DNA of 64,000 nucleotides. Origin: Protopterus annectens. Taxonomy: Eukaryota > Chordata > Ceratodontiformes > Protopteridae. Location of the stretch: the NCBI RefSeq assembly GCF_019279795.1, contig NC_056732.1, positions 185,457,342 through 185,521,341 on the forward strand. Reading direction: 5' to 3'. The notes under the pieces are model-generated. The model was not told the DNA's origin. It made no database searches and saw only the letters and a list, made by a program, of their open reading frames with translations. Position numbers and translations under genes: made by a program. Shown here one piece after another: positions 1 through 11,409 of this stretch (within the stretch, counting starts at the first letter, position 1; each line of letters begins with the position of its first letter).

Positions 1-1
1 A

Positions 2-3000
2 TCATTACCATACACCTTTTTTTCTAACAGATACAAAAGTTATTCAAAAATAGATAGGGTCTTTATTTCTAACCAGATGGTAACAGATTTAATTAATTCC
101 AAAATCATTTCATGTCCTATATCTGATCATAACTCAATTGTTTTCGAATTCATGATAAAAAATACTCATAATGTTCAGATCAAAAGGATACCAGCATACT
201 TAACTCAGCTAAAAGACTATAAAGAATATATACTTTCAGAAGTACAACATTTTCTAGACATAAATAATACTCCTGAAGTCTCTATTGTCTATGTTTGGGA
301 TGCCTTAAAATCATATCTGTATGGACAAAGTATCAGATGGTATATTAACAAAAGGAAATCTTGGGATAAGGAATTGTTAGATATTCAAAGTAAACTAGAC
401 TCTTATAAACATAATAATAAAGAAAATATTATGGACAAGAAAGTTATTGAAGAAATAAACAAACTAAATGAGAAATACAAAGAAATTTTAACTCATAAAG
501 TTAAAATAACTTTAGAGATACAAGTTTTTGTCTTATTCAATAAGCCCCAAATACTTACATAGACTTAAAAATAAAACAAAAGATTGAATAAACAAAACCA
601 TATCAAAGAAATCTTTTCTCTAAGGAAAAAGAAGAATGTTTCTAGTATACCAGAAATACTGGATGAATTTAGAAATCACTTTCACAAGATTAACCATAAC
701 AACATTAACATGGAACCTAAAGATAAAATAAAGGAGTTTATAACCACAAACATGAATAAAAAGCTTAATAAACAACAGATTAAACTATTGGACAAGAGTA
801 TTTCATATACAGAAGTTATTACACAAATAAATAAGCTTAAATCAAACAAAGCACCGGGTAATGATGGTATTATACCAGAGATATATAAAATCCTTTCTAA
901 AACTACATATTCATTAATACATAAGGTTTTTATTCTGGCCCAAACTGAGTTAATAACCCCCATCTTGGCAATATACATTTATTTCACCAATTTTAAAACC
1001 TAATAAAGATCCAACTAGATGTTCTTCATATCGACCCATCTCATTACTTAATGTTGATTATAAAATGTTTATGAGTATTTTTGCTGATAGATTGAAGAAA
1101 ATTATCCCGGCATTATAGACATAGATCAGGCGGGCTTCATTGTAAATAGAAATACTTTTGATAATATAAGAAGAACTTTAACATTAATTGATTTTGCAAA
1201 TAGGAAAAAGAAAGATTTAACACTTATTAGTCTTGATATAGGTTCAGCATTTGATTCAGTAAGTTGGGACTATCTGTTTACCTTACTGAAATGCACAAAT
1301 TTCTCTGATGCATTTGTAAATTTAATTGAGCATTTATACAAAGGAACGCTGGCTTATATTAAGGTAGGAACATATGTTTCACAAAAATACCCATTCTTAA
1401 AGGTACAAAGCAAGGATGTCCACTTTCTCCACTATTATTCACTTTAGTAATGGAGCCTTGGGCTAATTTTATTAGAAACAGTACTGACATAGAGGGTTTT
1501 GAAATAGAAGAAAATACAACATCAAAAATTCAACTTTTTGCAGATTATGTTCTAATTACATCAGCAGGATCTAATTCTTCTATGCAGTCTTTATTTGATA
1601 AAATGATGAATTTTAAAAGTATTTCTGGTTTAATATTCAATGAAGAAAAAACTAAAATACTACCTATATATACACGAAAAAATACTCTCATTAGTGATTT
1701 TACTAAATATGTACCCAACTCAGGTCAGATAACTTATTTAGGTATAATACTATCTAAAGATATTAAATCTATTTTATATATAATAACTATAATACCTGTT
1801 TTCTTAATATACAAAATCTTTTTAATACCTGGAATAATATGTTTTTTACTATGGAGGAGAGACTTACAATTATTAAAATGATAATATTCCCCAAGATTTT
1901 ATACTTAATACAATCAATAATACTTTCACCTACAAAAATAACTATCAAGAAACTGAATACACTAATGTTAAATTTCTTATGGGCACCTAATAGACCTAGG
2001 ATTGCATTAAAGAAACATACTAATAGCTGGTCTCAAGGGGGTATTTCTTTTCCAGACTTTAATTTATATATTATCTCTTCTATTATAAAAGTTATTACTT
2101 TATTAATAGATCGGTCATATGTCATAAAATGGAAAGATTATTGGGAGCTAATTAGTATACACTTCATGAAAATCTCCTTAACACATAAAAATATGATTAT
2201 AAATAACTCCATGTTGTGGTTGCTAAAGGAATTTTGTACTTCACCTATTACACCTAAACATATGGTCTGTTACCCATTAAATATTATTATTAGTTATCGT
2301 AACTTTATATTCATGCACCCTAAGTATAGGGAATGGAATTTTATTGTATTCCTATAATTTATACTCAGGGTATGCTTATGTCATCTACTTCTGAAGGAGC
2401 TCATTTAGCTATAGATAATAATCTAAAGTACTGGTATCAGCTGATATCTGATAATAAAGTTAAAAATCTAGATTTCTTAAAACAAGAATTTGATCTAAGA
2501 GAAACTTGCTGGTTAGAGGTTCAGATCTTTAGACAACATCTCATTGATAGAATAGATCTAATGTCTATAACAGTTAAAGAATCTATTCCAAAACTGATTG
2601 ATTACTTGATAATAAATTTACAGCATAAAGTTTCTGATAAAGGTAAACTTTCATATATACATAAAATTATCAGACAAGAAACCTTTTACAATGTAGATTC
2701 ATACTGGAATTATTTCACCTCTATTAATGGGGACCCACCAACCCAACAAGATAAACAATATATATTGGAATCTGCTTATAGAACTACATCTTCCATTTCT
2801 GGAGACTTTATACATGGAAATTTTTACATAGATCTTTTTATACACCTTTGATGATGAATAAAATTAATAATAAAGATAATCTATGTAAGAGATGTAATGT
2901 AGAAATTAATGCTGACTGGGCTCATATGTTTTATGACTGTATGAAGTCGAAAGAATACTGGAAGTCAATTAATGAATTTTTGCAGGCTCTTTTTACAGAT

Positions 3001-3266
3001 AATTTCATTATTTCTAAGTCTCTTATATTATTCAACACACCTGTACCTCAATGTGTTAAAAGATTAAGCTTCCCTTGTTATGGTCTATCCTAGCAGTGGC
3101 TAGGAAAATAATAACTAGAAATTGGATTTCAGATACACCTCCTTCGTTCAATGAATTTAAAAATGTTATGAATATAATGTGTCATATGGAAATAAGCACA
3201 ATTAGAATGAGAACAACTAGAAAAAATCACATTTTATTGTATGGGATAATTTACAAAATTTGTTAA
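2..3266 (+). pseudogene. L1/Tx1-like LINE ORF2 (endonuclease-RT), 5' end outside window, decayed
   Basis: The window opens inside the endonuclease: frame 2 reads YTFFSNRYKSYSKIDRVFIS and then PISDHNSI, the C-terminal motif of L1-type APE nucleases. RT blocks follow in scattered frames: NKLKSNKAPGNDG near 830, an IDQAGFIVNRNTFDN-like block near 1120 and SLDIGSAFDSVSWDYL near 1230. The catalytic block near 1530 reads LFADYVLI, so the second Asp of FADD is lost. A C-terminal zinc-knuckle-like CKRCNVEINADWAHMFYDC lies at about 2884-2940, as in L1/Tx1 ORF2. The frame changes repeatedly (pieces at 77-562, 584-1003, 1450-1881, 1839-2357, 2333-2851, 2848-3093, 3075-3266), so it is dead. L1 versus Tx1 clade is not settled. 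Confidence 0.85.
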
Positions 3267-3460
3267 AAAAATTCTAATTTCAATAGCACAGTATTTTAGT
3301 TTAATTAATTGATCTGATTGTAGTGGATGTCTTTGTAAATACTTTAGTTGTTTTGTTGAATATTATAATAATACCTATTTTTAATTATTTGTATAAAATT
3401 GTTATGATATTTCTCTTATATGTTAAAACAATAAACTTGTTTTGAAAAAAAAAGAAATTT
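3267..3460 (+). other. 3' UTR and A-rich tail of the L1/Tx1-like LINE
   Basis: AT-rich sequence follows the last coding frame and ends in a short A run (about 3444-3456), as expected of an L1-type 3' end. No target duplication can be tested because the 5' end is outside the window. Confidence 0.5.
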
Positions 3461-3895
3461 AGCCTTTGCCGTACCTAAACATTTTCAATTCTGTTGATAA
3501 TTTTACTTAGGTCAAGGAATACAGACATAAAAAATGCATGAAATAAAAATAATGAAAAATGAAGAATAAAACTTCACAAAACTGTAGTAATAACAAACTT
3601 AAACATCAAATAAATATAATATAGTGGCTTAGTCTTACAGAGCTAGCAAAATCACAATAAACAATATTTCTAAAAACAATATTTCTAAAAACGATAATTC
3701 CATAATGCTCACATGCATGTCCATAACCTAACACAGTTTCCTCTTTTGTTTTAGCATACAGGCTATAGAAATATATTCATTAATTTCAGGTTGCACCTTG
3801 GCATACAGTCTAAATTGCCATTTAGTTTCCTTGATTTCTAAGTCTAACTTGGGGTCACCCCCTCTATCTTCTCTGTAGGACCTATCAAGACAGAA
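3461..3895 (-). pseudogene. Penelope-like element, C-terminal end of the GIY-YIG domain plus 3' UTR
   Basis: On the minus strand 3895-3730 reads LDRSYREDRGGD, then DLEIKETKWQFRL and QPEINEYISIACMLKQK. This matches the end of the PLE at 22-26 kb (FLEQRETLWQVRL ... PGLNETINVKCFL), the conserved Glu and PGLN-like tail of PLE endonucleases. The rest toward 3461 is AT-rich, with a short internal repeat near 3660-3700, and is probably 3' UTR. The missing upstream part is at 7362-8150 in the same orientation; the LINE at 3894-7361 separates the two. Confidence 0.75.
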
Positions 3896-3904
3896 CAGGG
3901 AAAA

Positions 3905-6560
3905 AGGGTGGGGGTGTAGCAATTCTATTTCAAAGTCACTTCACACTAGAACTAGTTGACTATAATATTGAAGAAATCAACAAGGTAGAACTTATCCTTG
4001 CCAATTTTAAATTAAACACAAACAAACAAATAATCATCACAGGTGCCTACCTACCCCCAGGTAACAACATTCCCATTATGGAAAACATGTTAAATTGGTT
4101 CTTACTCTTCCTTCCTTATGAAACCATACTACTAGGTGACTTTAACATAGACTGGGGCAACTGCTCCAATGACTATCCCTCAGATCATATCAACCTTTAT
4201 GGATTCTCACAAATAATCACTACGCCCACTAGGACTGACAAAACAACCAAACGTCAATCCATTTTGGATTAGATTCTGGTATCCCACCCATTTTTGTACA
4301 TCAATCTGGCTGTTTTCCTGACAGTCTAAGTGACCATCAACCCACCTACCTAATTAGGAGCAAGACCCACCACCTACCCAACCTACCTTTACTCAGAATA
4401 ACACGTAATAAAATACGCTGCAGAGCCAATGACTTTAACAAAGCACTAAGTTGTTGTAACTGGCTCCCTCTTAAACAACTACTTCTCAATGAAGCTGTAC
4501 AGTACTTTAACTCAACCTTCCTACATATCCTAGACCATCATGCCCCCTCTAGATCCATTAGAACAAAAACCCACCATGCCCCATGGCTTACCCAAGAGAC
4601 AAAAAAGACAATGAAAGAAAGGGACAAATTCTGGATAGCATCCTATAAAGATAAAAATACTAGTCTAAGGTTAAAGTACATTGAACTACATAATAAAGCC
4701 AAGAGGTTAACTAAACTAGACAAGTCCAACTACTATAAAAATCTACAGGATAAATATAGGCACAACCCCCAAAAATTCTGGACTTCCATTAATAGACTAC
4801 TTCACCCTGGGAAAGCATCCGCTCCCACCCATGTACTGCCAAACAACCAGGATGATATTCCTACACAATTTAATAAATTCTTTACAGAAACAGTTCAAAA
4901 TCTAGCCAATACCCAGAAAAATAATGGCACTACTACTATACAATCATCCACTACAACCAACAGTAATACAAAAAATAACATCTCTAGCCTTTCCCTACAA
5001 CCAGTGTCCACTAAAATGATTGCAAACCTCCTTAGGAAGCTAAAACCAACCACACTAGCTGCCGATAAACTTCCTGCAGATTTCCTTCAGATAGCAGCAG
5101 AAGCCATATCATACCTAGTGTCTATTCTCATAAATAGGTCAATTTCAGAACACAAAGTACCTACCCTCTGGAAAACTTCCCACATTGTCCCTCTGCACAA
5201 AGGAGGCAACTCCTTAGAGCTGACCAACTATCGTCCTATAGCCATACTATCACCCTTATTAAAAATTCTAGAAAGAGTTGTCCACTTGCAATTAATGCAA
5301 TATCTCCAACAAAACAAACTACTATCCATCTCCCAACATGGCTTCATACACTCCCACAGCACAACCACTGCCCTTCTATCCTATACCAATACAGTCAACC
5401 ACTATAGAAACCAAGGTCTTTTCGTATCTTCCATCTTCCTTGACTTATCAAAAGCCTTTAATATGGTTAATCACAACATGCTCCTCAATACTCTATCCAG
5501 TCTCAATGTATGCTCCTCCACTATACTGTGGTTCAATAGTTATCTATCAGAACACCAGCAAGCAGTTCTCTGGCAAGAAATGCTGTCCCCCCTCTTACCA
5601 GTTTCCATAGGAGTCCCCCAGGGATCCATCCTTGGCCCACTGCTGTTCTCCCTCTTCACTAACAACATCTCCTCTTCACTGCCCACTGCCACAGTAGTTC
5701 AATATGCTGATGACACCACCATAATATCTGCTGCCCCCAGCATAAAGGAACTACACACCCTTACCCAACTCAACTTTACTCTAGCAGAAACCTGGTTTAC
5801 TAAAATACAACTTCTTCTCAATCCAAAGAAAACTAAACTAATCCTATTCACCCCTGGCAGATCATCCAATTCAAACTATAGCCTCATCATAAACTCCAAA
5901 AACAATATTCAAATCACACCCACCAACCACACAAAACTACTAGGAGTACAGATTGATAATCACCTAAAATTTGATATCCATATAGCACAAACCATCAAAA
6001 AGGTAAACAGAAAACTAGGTCTCCTCTATAGAAACAAATAGTTCATGACTAAACAGATGAAAGCCACTATTGCAAGAAGCCACCTCCTCTCCATCCTTCT
6101 TTACACTTCCCCTATCTTAACTAACCTTCACCAGACCGAACTTCACAAAATGGAACCCTGCTACAACAAAATTGCCAAATTTGCAACAGACTCCACAAAT
6201 AGGTCCCAACACTGTCTTTCTCTAATGCAACTCAAGTGGCTGGAACTTCCTCAGCTGCTAAGGCTTAATCAAGCCACAGTTGCACATAAATTCTACTACT
6301 ACCCTGAGAAAACACCTGCACTCCAGCAGCTAATTCAGCCCTACACCACCACCAGAGCCCTAAGATCTAGTAACCAAAATCTCATTCAAGTAATAAGACA
6401 TAAAAATGAAGCAGGTAAATCTCTCTTTGCCTGCATAACAGCCTAAACCTGGAACTCGCTCCCAATCATTATAACTAGCATTACTTCTAGTACCAAATTC
6501 AAACACCTCCTGAAATCCCATTATTCTAATAATTGGCTCTGCTCTTGCTACACCCACTAT
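3905..6560 (+). pseudogene. L2-like LINE ORF2: APE endonuclease and reverse transcriptase
   Basis: Endonuclease motifs include GAYLPPGN (about 4043) and ILLGDFNIDW (about 4129), with SLSDHQPTYLI near 4330 after a frame change. The main open stretch 4611-6041 carries the RT: LKPTTLAADKLPADFL, NYRPIAILSPLLKILERVV, HGFIHSHSTTTALL, SIFLDLSKAFNMVNH, GVPQGSILGPLLFSLF, the catalytic VQYADDTT and a KLLGVQID-type thumb motif. An in-frame TAG at 6039 breaks it. The same frame resumes at 6045 with a C-terminal domain and stops again at 6444, where TWNSLP still follows. RT core residues look intact, so this copy decayed late, but at least two nonsense codons and a frameshift near 4270 kill it. Confidence 0.85.
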
Positions 6561-6775
6561 TGGGTAACAATAACTATGCCCAGTTGCAAGGATTCTGCTA
6601 CACTATAACTTTTCCCTTACTTAGCCCTGTTGATATCCTTGCATATTCATTCAAACATATCATCAGTCCATTAGCAGAAAACATAGTAACACTTGTACTG
6701 TTCTTTACTACAACACATACCTGATAATGGCTATAATCTGTATCTGAAAATAGTATAAAACCTAACGTAACTCCT

Positions 6776-7033
6776 CTTACTCTCATCTTACCTATACCTA
6801 TACTTTAATTTTACCAGTCTTACTCTCATCTTACCTATACCTATACTTTAATTTTACCAGTCTTACTCTCATCTTACCTATACCTATACTTTAAATTTAC
6901 CAGTCTTACTCTCATCTTACCTATACCTATACTTTAATTTTGCCAGTCTTACTCTCATCTTACCTATACCTATACTTTAATTTTACCAGTCTTACTCTCA
7001 TCTTACCTATACCTATACTTTAATTTTGCCAGT
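6776..7033 (+). repeat. 43-bp minisatellite, six head-to-tail units, in a LINE 3' UTR
   Basis: Six exact 43-bp periods start at 6776, 6819, 6862, 6905, 6948 and 6991. Each contains CTTACTCTCATCTTACC followed by an ACTTTAATTTTACCAGT-like end. Units differ only by single substitutions (unit 3 AAATTTACC; units 4 and 6 TTTTGCC). The array lies between the stop of the LINE reading frame and its conserved 3' tail. Confidence 0.95.
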
Positions 7034-7245
7034 ATGGGCATTTATTTACTTCTCAGTTATACAAATGCATAAATGTATTGTGAATGTAAAATTATTAATG
7101 TTTTTGTGAATGTGAAGGGAAAAAAAAACTGTTTTATAATAATTGTTCATTCTACTAGATATATAACTTGTCATGTAAATGTTCCCTGTACTACTTTAAA
7201 TTTCATTAATTGCTTAGAATTGTATTAACCTAATATTGTAACATG

Positions 7246-7345
7246 GAGCTTTTCTCCCCGGGCCTCCACTGAAAATGGACCTGTGTCCAGTCGGACCCTC
7301 CCGGTTAACAAAAACAAAATAAAATAAAAAATAAATAAATAAAAT
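7246..7345 (+). other. Conserved 3' terminal module of the L2-like LINE family
   Basis: A roughly 70-bp module (TTTTCTCCCCGGGCCTCC, ACTGAAAATGGACC, GTCCAGTCGGACC, CCCGGTTAAC) ends in AAATAAATAAATAAA. It recurs at 11268-11355 and 62630-62713, and in reverse complement as the tail of the SINE at 44850. It is probably the site recognised by the LINE reverse transcriptase (inference from how stringent LINEs and their SINEs behave). Confidence 0.8.
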
Positions 7346-7361
7346 TATAAAAAACAAAAAT

Positions 7362-8150
7362 CTTTTGTAATTTGAAAATACAGATGAGTGTAGGAAAAGT
7401 GAACTGGATGTTTTCTTGTTTTTAATGTCTCTGGTGTGCTCAGCAATCCTGTCTCTTAGCCGCCTAGTGTTTTTTCCCACATAGAATGCCTGACAAGAAA
7501 TGCATGTGGTCACATAGACCACCATCTCAGTGTTACAATTACACCTTCCGGGGCATTGTAGGTTCCTGTGAAAACCTGCAATTTCTATGTATGGCCCATC
7601 GTAGATGTACTTACACCAGTTACATGCCCTACATTTACTCATTCTTGAGTTGTGATTTCCCTTTGTACTTCTGTCATCCAATTCCAACCATTCCTTAATG
7701 TTCCTACCTTTGCTGTATACCACTCTGGGTCTTTGCCCCAGCTTAGCCCTAAGCTCAGCATCAAAAACATTCTCCCAAATAACATTGAACTTGGGGATCA
7801 GTTGGGGCATTAATTGATTGTAGAGTACAACAAATACCCCATCTTTCAAAGTAGTTCCCCTACAGTTGTTCACTAGGCTCCCTCCTGATCTCAATGTGGG
7901 TGCAGATTTTGAGGTCCTACCTTTATTAACCTCATTCTTTGTCTTGTGCAACATTTTGATAGGGTACCCCCTAGTTTTAAACATGCCAATAAGGATGCTC
8001 ATCTCTTGTTGGAACATCATATCATCACTAATTAACCTTGAGATCCAAACCATCTGGCCCTTAAATGCACTTCTTGTTTGGTGGGCCGGGTGATAACTAT
8101 GAAACTGAAGACAACTGTTGCAGTAAGTATCTTTCCTATACTACCAGGTT
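7362..8150 (-). pseudogene. Penelope-like element: end of RT, zinc-knuckle linker and first half of GIY-YIG
   Basis: Read on the minus strand, it starts near 8150 with YRKDTYCNS, LQFHSYHPAHQT and FKGQMVWISRLIS, which align to YRKKTFTNG ... HYKSNHPKH of the PLE at 24.9 kb. It continues through a Cys-rich linker (CRACNWCKY) into the nuclease: MVVYVTTCISCQAFYVG, then TRRLRDRIAEH, with the two Tyr motifs and Arg of GIY-YIG. The frame is intact until YKRFLF near 7365, where the L2-like LINE begins; 3895-3730 supplies the missing C-terminus. More upstream RT is not recognisable past 8150. Confidence 0.85.
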
Positions 8151-9132
8151 AGGCACAGGACCACTGACATAATTCATGATTTCCATAATCATGCTGCATG
8201 CCTGACACAGGAGGTCAGGATAATGGAAGGCAGTCCATCAGGCTAACCACCTTTAGCTGAGACACAGGAGTTTTTTACACCTCCATGTGAGGGATTCAAA
8301 CCTTAGTATCCCAAGGTGGGTGCTGGATCTTGGCACCGAATGGTAGTGTGCTCCTGGAATCTCCACTGGAGATACACCAGATTTGTATCAGGGAAATGCA
8401 TACTGCATAGCTGTGTATTATACTGTTTATAACTAAATGCAGTGTCCTCTGTCATATAGGAACATCAGTATAACAGATATGTAGAGCACCTGTACAAGGT
8501 AAGATATATCTTATTACATTCTAGCCTATAAATAATGCTTATCTTTTCTTTACTAGGAGTAAAGTAATGGTGATGGGTCTTACTTATTGTGGGTATTTTT
8601 ATTTGCTGTCTTCTCAGGTAACATAGTATCCAGTTCCTCACTGCCTGATGTTGCAGATGACTCTGACATTCACTACGGTGAACAGTTGCCATGGTCAGGT
8701 GGTATGGTGTCAAAGGGAATGTGAAATCTAAATCTCCTACCCACTCAGTGGTTATGACCTCTGTGCCTGTGGAAAGCACACCACATCCACAGATGGACAA
8801 TGTAGGACAGGTTGTTGATAACAAAGATGGAAGATGCTATTTAAAAAATGCATTTAGATAGCAGTTGAGATGATATGGAAATCATGATCTACACTGTAAC
8901 TCAGAATCAGATAACTATGGACATTCTTCAGGCCAAGGCATCATACCCTGAAATTTGGTTGCTCAGGAAGGCCTGAGATCGGGAGATATATGTAAAAAAT
9001 GAAGTAGCATATTAACATAATACATTGTGATTTTTTTTTTAGCAATGAATTTACACAATGAAAGGAAGGGAGGGCACTAGTGTAGTAGTGAAAAGTATGC
9101 TCCACCATGAGTTAGACAATGTCAACAATTGG
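8151..9132. other. Unassigned stretch
   Basis: No recognised gene. The minus strand near 8300 has a B-box-like GGTTTGAATCCC but no convincing A box. Plus-strand 8610-8960 has short Ser/Pro/Thr-rich runs that look faintly coding (SSSLPDVADDSDIHYGE, then SPTHSVVMTSVPVESTPHP), with frame changes between them. They could be a fragment of a transposon accessory protein; I cannot name a family. Confidence 0.3.
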
Positions 9133-9587
9133 TATAGGTTCATAGGTTCACAGGTTCATAGGATGATACTAGGTTATTGGCCCGGAGGCAAGAATTTCAC
9201 CCATGTTCCACAAGGTTAGCACCTGTTTTCCCTGTCCAGCAGGGACACAGGTGGGATCCCTGGGGTATATTTTCTGTTCCCCATCCAGTCGTCCAGGTTA
9301 TAGGTTCATAAAATGATACTAGGCTATTGGCCTGGAGGCCCTTATAGCCTAGCCAAGAATTTCACCCATGTTCCCACAAAGTCAGCACCTGTTTTCTCTG
9401 TCCATCAGGGACACAGGTGGGATCCCTGGGGTATATTTTCTGTTCCCCATCCAGTCGTCCAGGTTATAGGTTCATAAAATGATACTAGGCTATTGGCCTG
9501 GAGGCCCTTATAGCCTAGCCAAGAATTTCACCCATGTTCCCACAAAGTCAGCACCTGTTTTCTCTGTCCATCAGGGACACAGGTGGG
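9133..9587 (-). repeat. Three tandem copies of a CR1 3' end
   Basis: Units of about 166 bp start at 9133, 9299 and 9465; the third is cut at 9587. Each contains, on the minus strand, the CR1 3' UTR (GGGGAACAGAAAATATACCC, CCCACCTGTGTCCCTG) and ends in the octamer-type tail of CR1 (CCTATGAA repeats; three in the first unit). Units 2 and 3 are nearly identical over their shared 123 bp; unit 1 has more tail octamers and lacks about 15 bp. The same module ends the CR1 copies at 33.2 and 41.5 kb. Confidence 0.85.
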
Positions 9588-11358
9588 TAAGGGCAATAAT
9601 TTCAAATGAAAAGTGAAAATGTATTGCCATCCTCTCCCCCCTCTCCAAGATACTTGAAAAATACATCAACTCACAGGTCTCCAATTTCCACCTTAACAAT
9701 AACTGCCTCTCCAATACCCAGCATGGTTTCAATCCACACCACAGCATGTCAACTGCTCTCCTCTCCTTCACCAACACTATCCTCCATCACAAAAACAATG
9801 GCCTCCTCTCCTCTGCTGTATTTCTGGATCTATCTAAAGCCTTTGACATTGTGTCACATGATCTACTACTCTCTGCTCTACCTCTCTTTCTCCACACCAA
9901 CCACAAACTGGTTCCACAACTATATACAAGGCCACCAGCAATCAGTCATCTGGGACAACAAGCTATCCCCTTGCCTCCCTGTTACTGTTGGGGTTCCTGA
10001 AGGCTCTATCCTTGGCCCCCAACTTTTTCTCCCTTTTCACCAACAACCTGCACACTGCCACCAAACATGCCTCCCTCATACAGTATGCAGATGATTCCAC
10101 CCTCATCTGCTCAGCCCCAACTCTAACAGAACTCCAAAAGATCACCCAATAATCTTTCCCTTCAGTTGAAAACTGGCTGTCTAATGCCCAGCTTCTCCTT
10201 AATCCAAATAAAACCAAACACCTCATATTCCAATCCTCCAATTCTACCCCAAACATCCCACATTTCACTATTCAAGCCAAGGATAATACCTCCATTTCAC
10301 CAACTGCCCACGCAAAACTACTTGGCATACTGATAGACAATAATTTCAAATTTGACACCCACATATCACTAACAATAAAAAAAGTTTGCAAAAAATGGGT
10401 GCCTTATATAGAAGCCACTAATACCTCACCAAACCAGCAAGAATCTCTGTTGCCAGTTCCCAACTAATCTCCACCCTACTCTATGCATCACATATACTTA
10501 CTAATCTTAGACAGTCAGACCTACACAAACTCGAAGCCTGCTACAGTAAAATTGCAAAATTTGCCACTAGTGCCTCCTATCGCAGCCACCACTGTGTCTC
10601 CCTTAGAGAACTTGACTGGCTTGAACTCCAACAACTCCTAAACCAAACTCTACTCACCTTTGCCCATAAACTAGTAAACCACCCTCTCTGTATCCCATCG
10701 GTCCATACAATTCTCAAACCCTACCACTCTTCTAGACCGCTCCTGCAATAAAAATCTATTCCAGGTCACCAAAGCCAAAAACTCAGCAGGTGAAGCACTT
10801 TTTTCCTGCACTATATCCAAGCTCTGGAACAATCTTCCCATTGCTATAACTACCCTTCCTTCCTGTAGTCTTTTCAAGACTGCACTTAAATCTCACCTAA
10901 TTTCTCACTGGCTTTGTCCTTGTCCAAACCCCGACTAATAGCCCCCCCCCCCCTTCAACCCTTCTCTCCTTTCCCAGTTTTAGATAGAGTATCCTCTCTA
11001 TCACTATAAAACTGAACTGAAGATTACTTATTGCTTGTTAATCCTTCCAGGATTTAGTTATTTATTTAATCTGTTATTACTGTTATCTAGTTACTGTCTA
11101 GAAAATTTGTAGCCCTGTGTTTTACTTCTTATTTCTCAATGTTTGTAATTAGAGCTTACTACTCAATTGTACTGATTTTGCTCCTGTATTACTCTATGTC
11201 ATAATGACTTCTACTGTATACCTACCTTTATTGTTATTGTTTTCCCATCTACCATGTCTTTCTGTGGAGCTTTTCTCCCCAGGCCTTTGCTGAAAAAGGA
11301 CCTGTGTCCAGTCGGAATTTCCCGGTAAACAAATGTAAATGAAATAATAAATAAATAA
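9588..11358 (+). mobile_element. Second L2-like LINE, 5'-truncated in the RT
   Basis: It starts within the RT (IAILSPLSKILEKY near 9630), abutting the CR1 3'-end array, and ends with the family module at 11268-11355 (TTTTCTCCCCAGGCC, CCAGTCGG) plus AAATAAATAAATAA. 3' UTR occupies about 10920-11267, including a C9-10 run near 10942. No clear TSD. Confidence 0.8.
9626..10915 (+). pseudogene. L2-like LINE RT fragment
   Basis: Motifs in order are QHGFNPHHSMSTALLSF, VFLDLSKAFDIVSHDLLL, a frameshift near 9890, then WFHNYIQGHQQSVIWDNKL and VGVPEGSILGPQLF, another shift, and LIQYADDSTLIC (about 10078). NAQLLLNPNKTKHLIF and AKLLGILIDNNFKFDTHI follow. GVPQ has become GVPE. The C-terminal domain is scattered over three frames to about 10915. 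Catalytic YADD survives, but frameshifts and stops make it non-functional. Confidence 0.85.
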
Positions 11359-11409
11359 CTAGCGTAGTTCATTTCAGTAAGCATAGCATTTTCCCATACC
11401 ATGCAGGTG

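Larger units (their letters stand above)
3894..7361 (+). mobile_element. L2-like non-LTR retrotransposon, 5'-truncated, nested in a PLE
   Basis: The copy begins inside the endonuclease domain (GGGVAILF at about 3905) and runs through RT and a long 3' UTR to the tail ending in A/TAAA-rich sequence. The terminal motif CTCCCCGGGCCTCCACTGAA near 7255, then a CCCGGTTAAC-like box and (TAAA)n, recurs at the ends of the LINEs at 11.3 and 62.6 kb, which defines the family 3' end. Both flanks are halves of one PLE reading frame. A clear TSD was not found. Assignment to the L2 branch of the Jockey/CR1 group rests on RT motifs and tail; Crack or Rex1 clades are alternatives. Confidence 0.8.

Noticed and set aside
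6776..7033. CRISPR-like array
   Set aside because: Units are contiguous 43-bp repeats with no unique spacers, in a eukaryotic LINE 3' UTR.
8200..8380. Possible tRNA-derived SINE on minus
   Set aside because: A B-box-like GGTTTGAATCCC is present but no A box, tail or TSD could be identified.
8465..8824. 119-residue minus-strand ORF as a gene
   Set aside because: No recognisable domain; composition is unremarkable and the opposite strand looks equally (weakly) coding.
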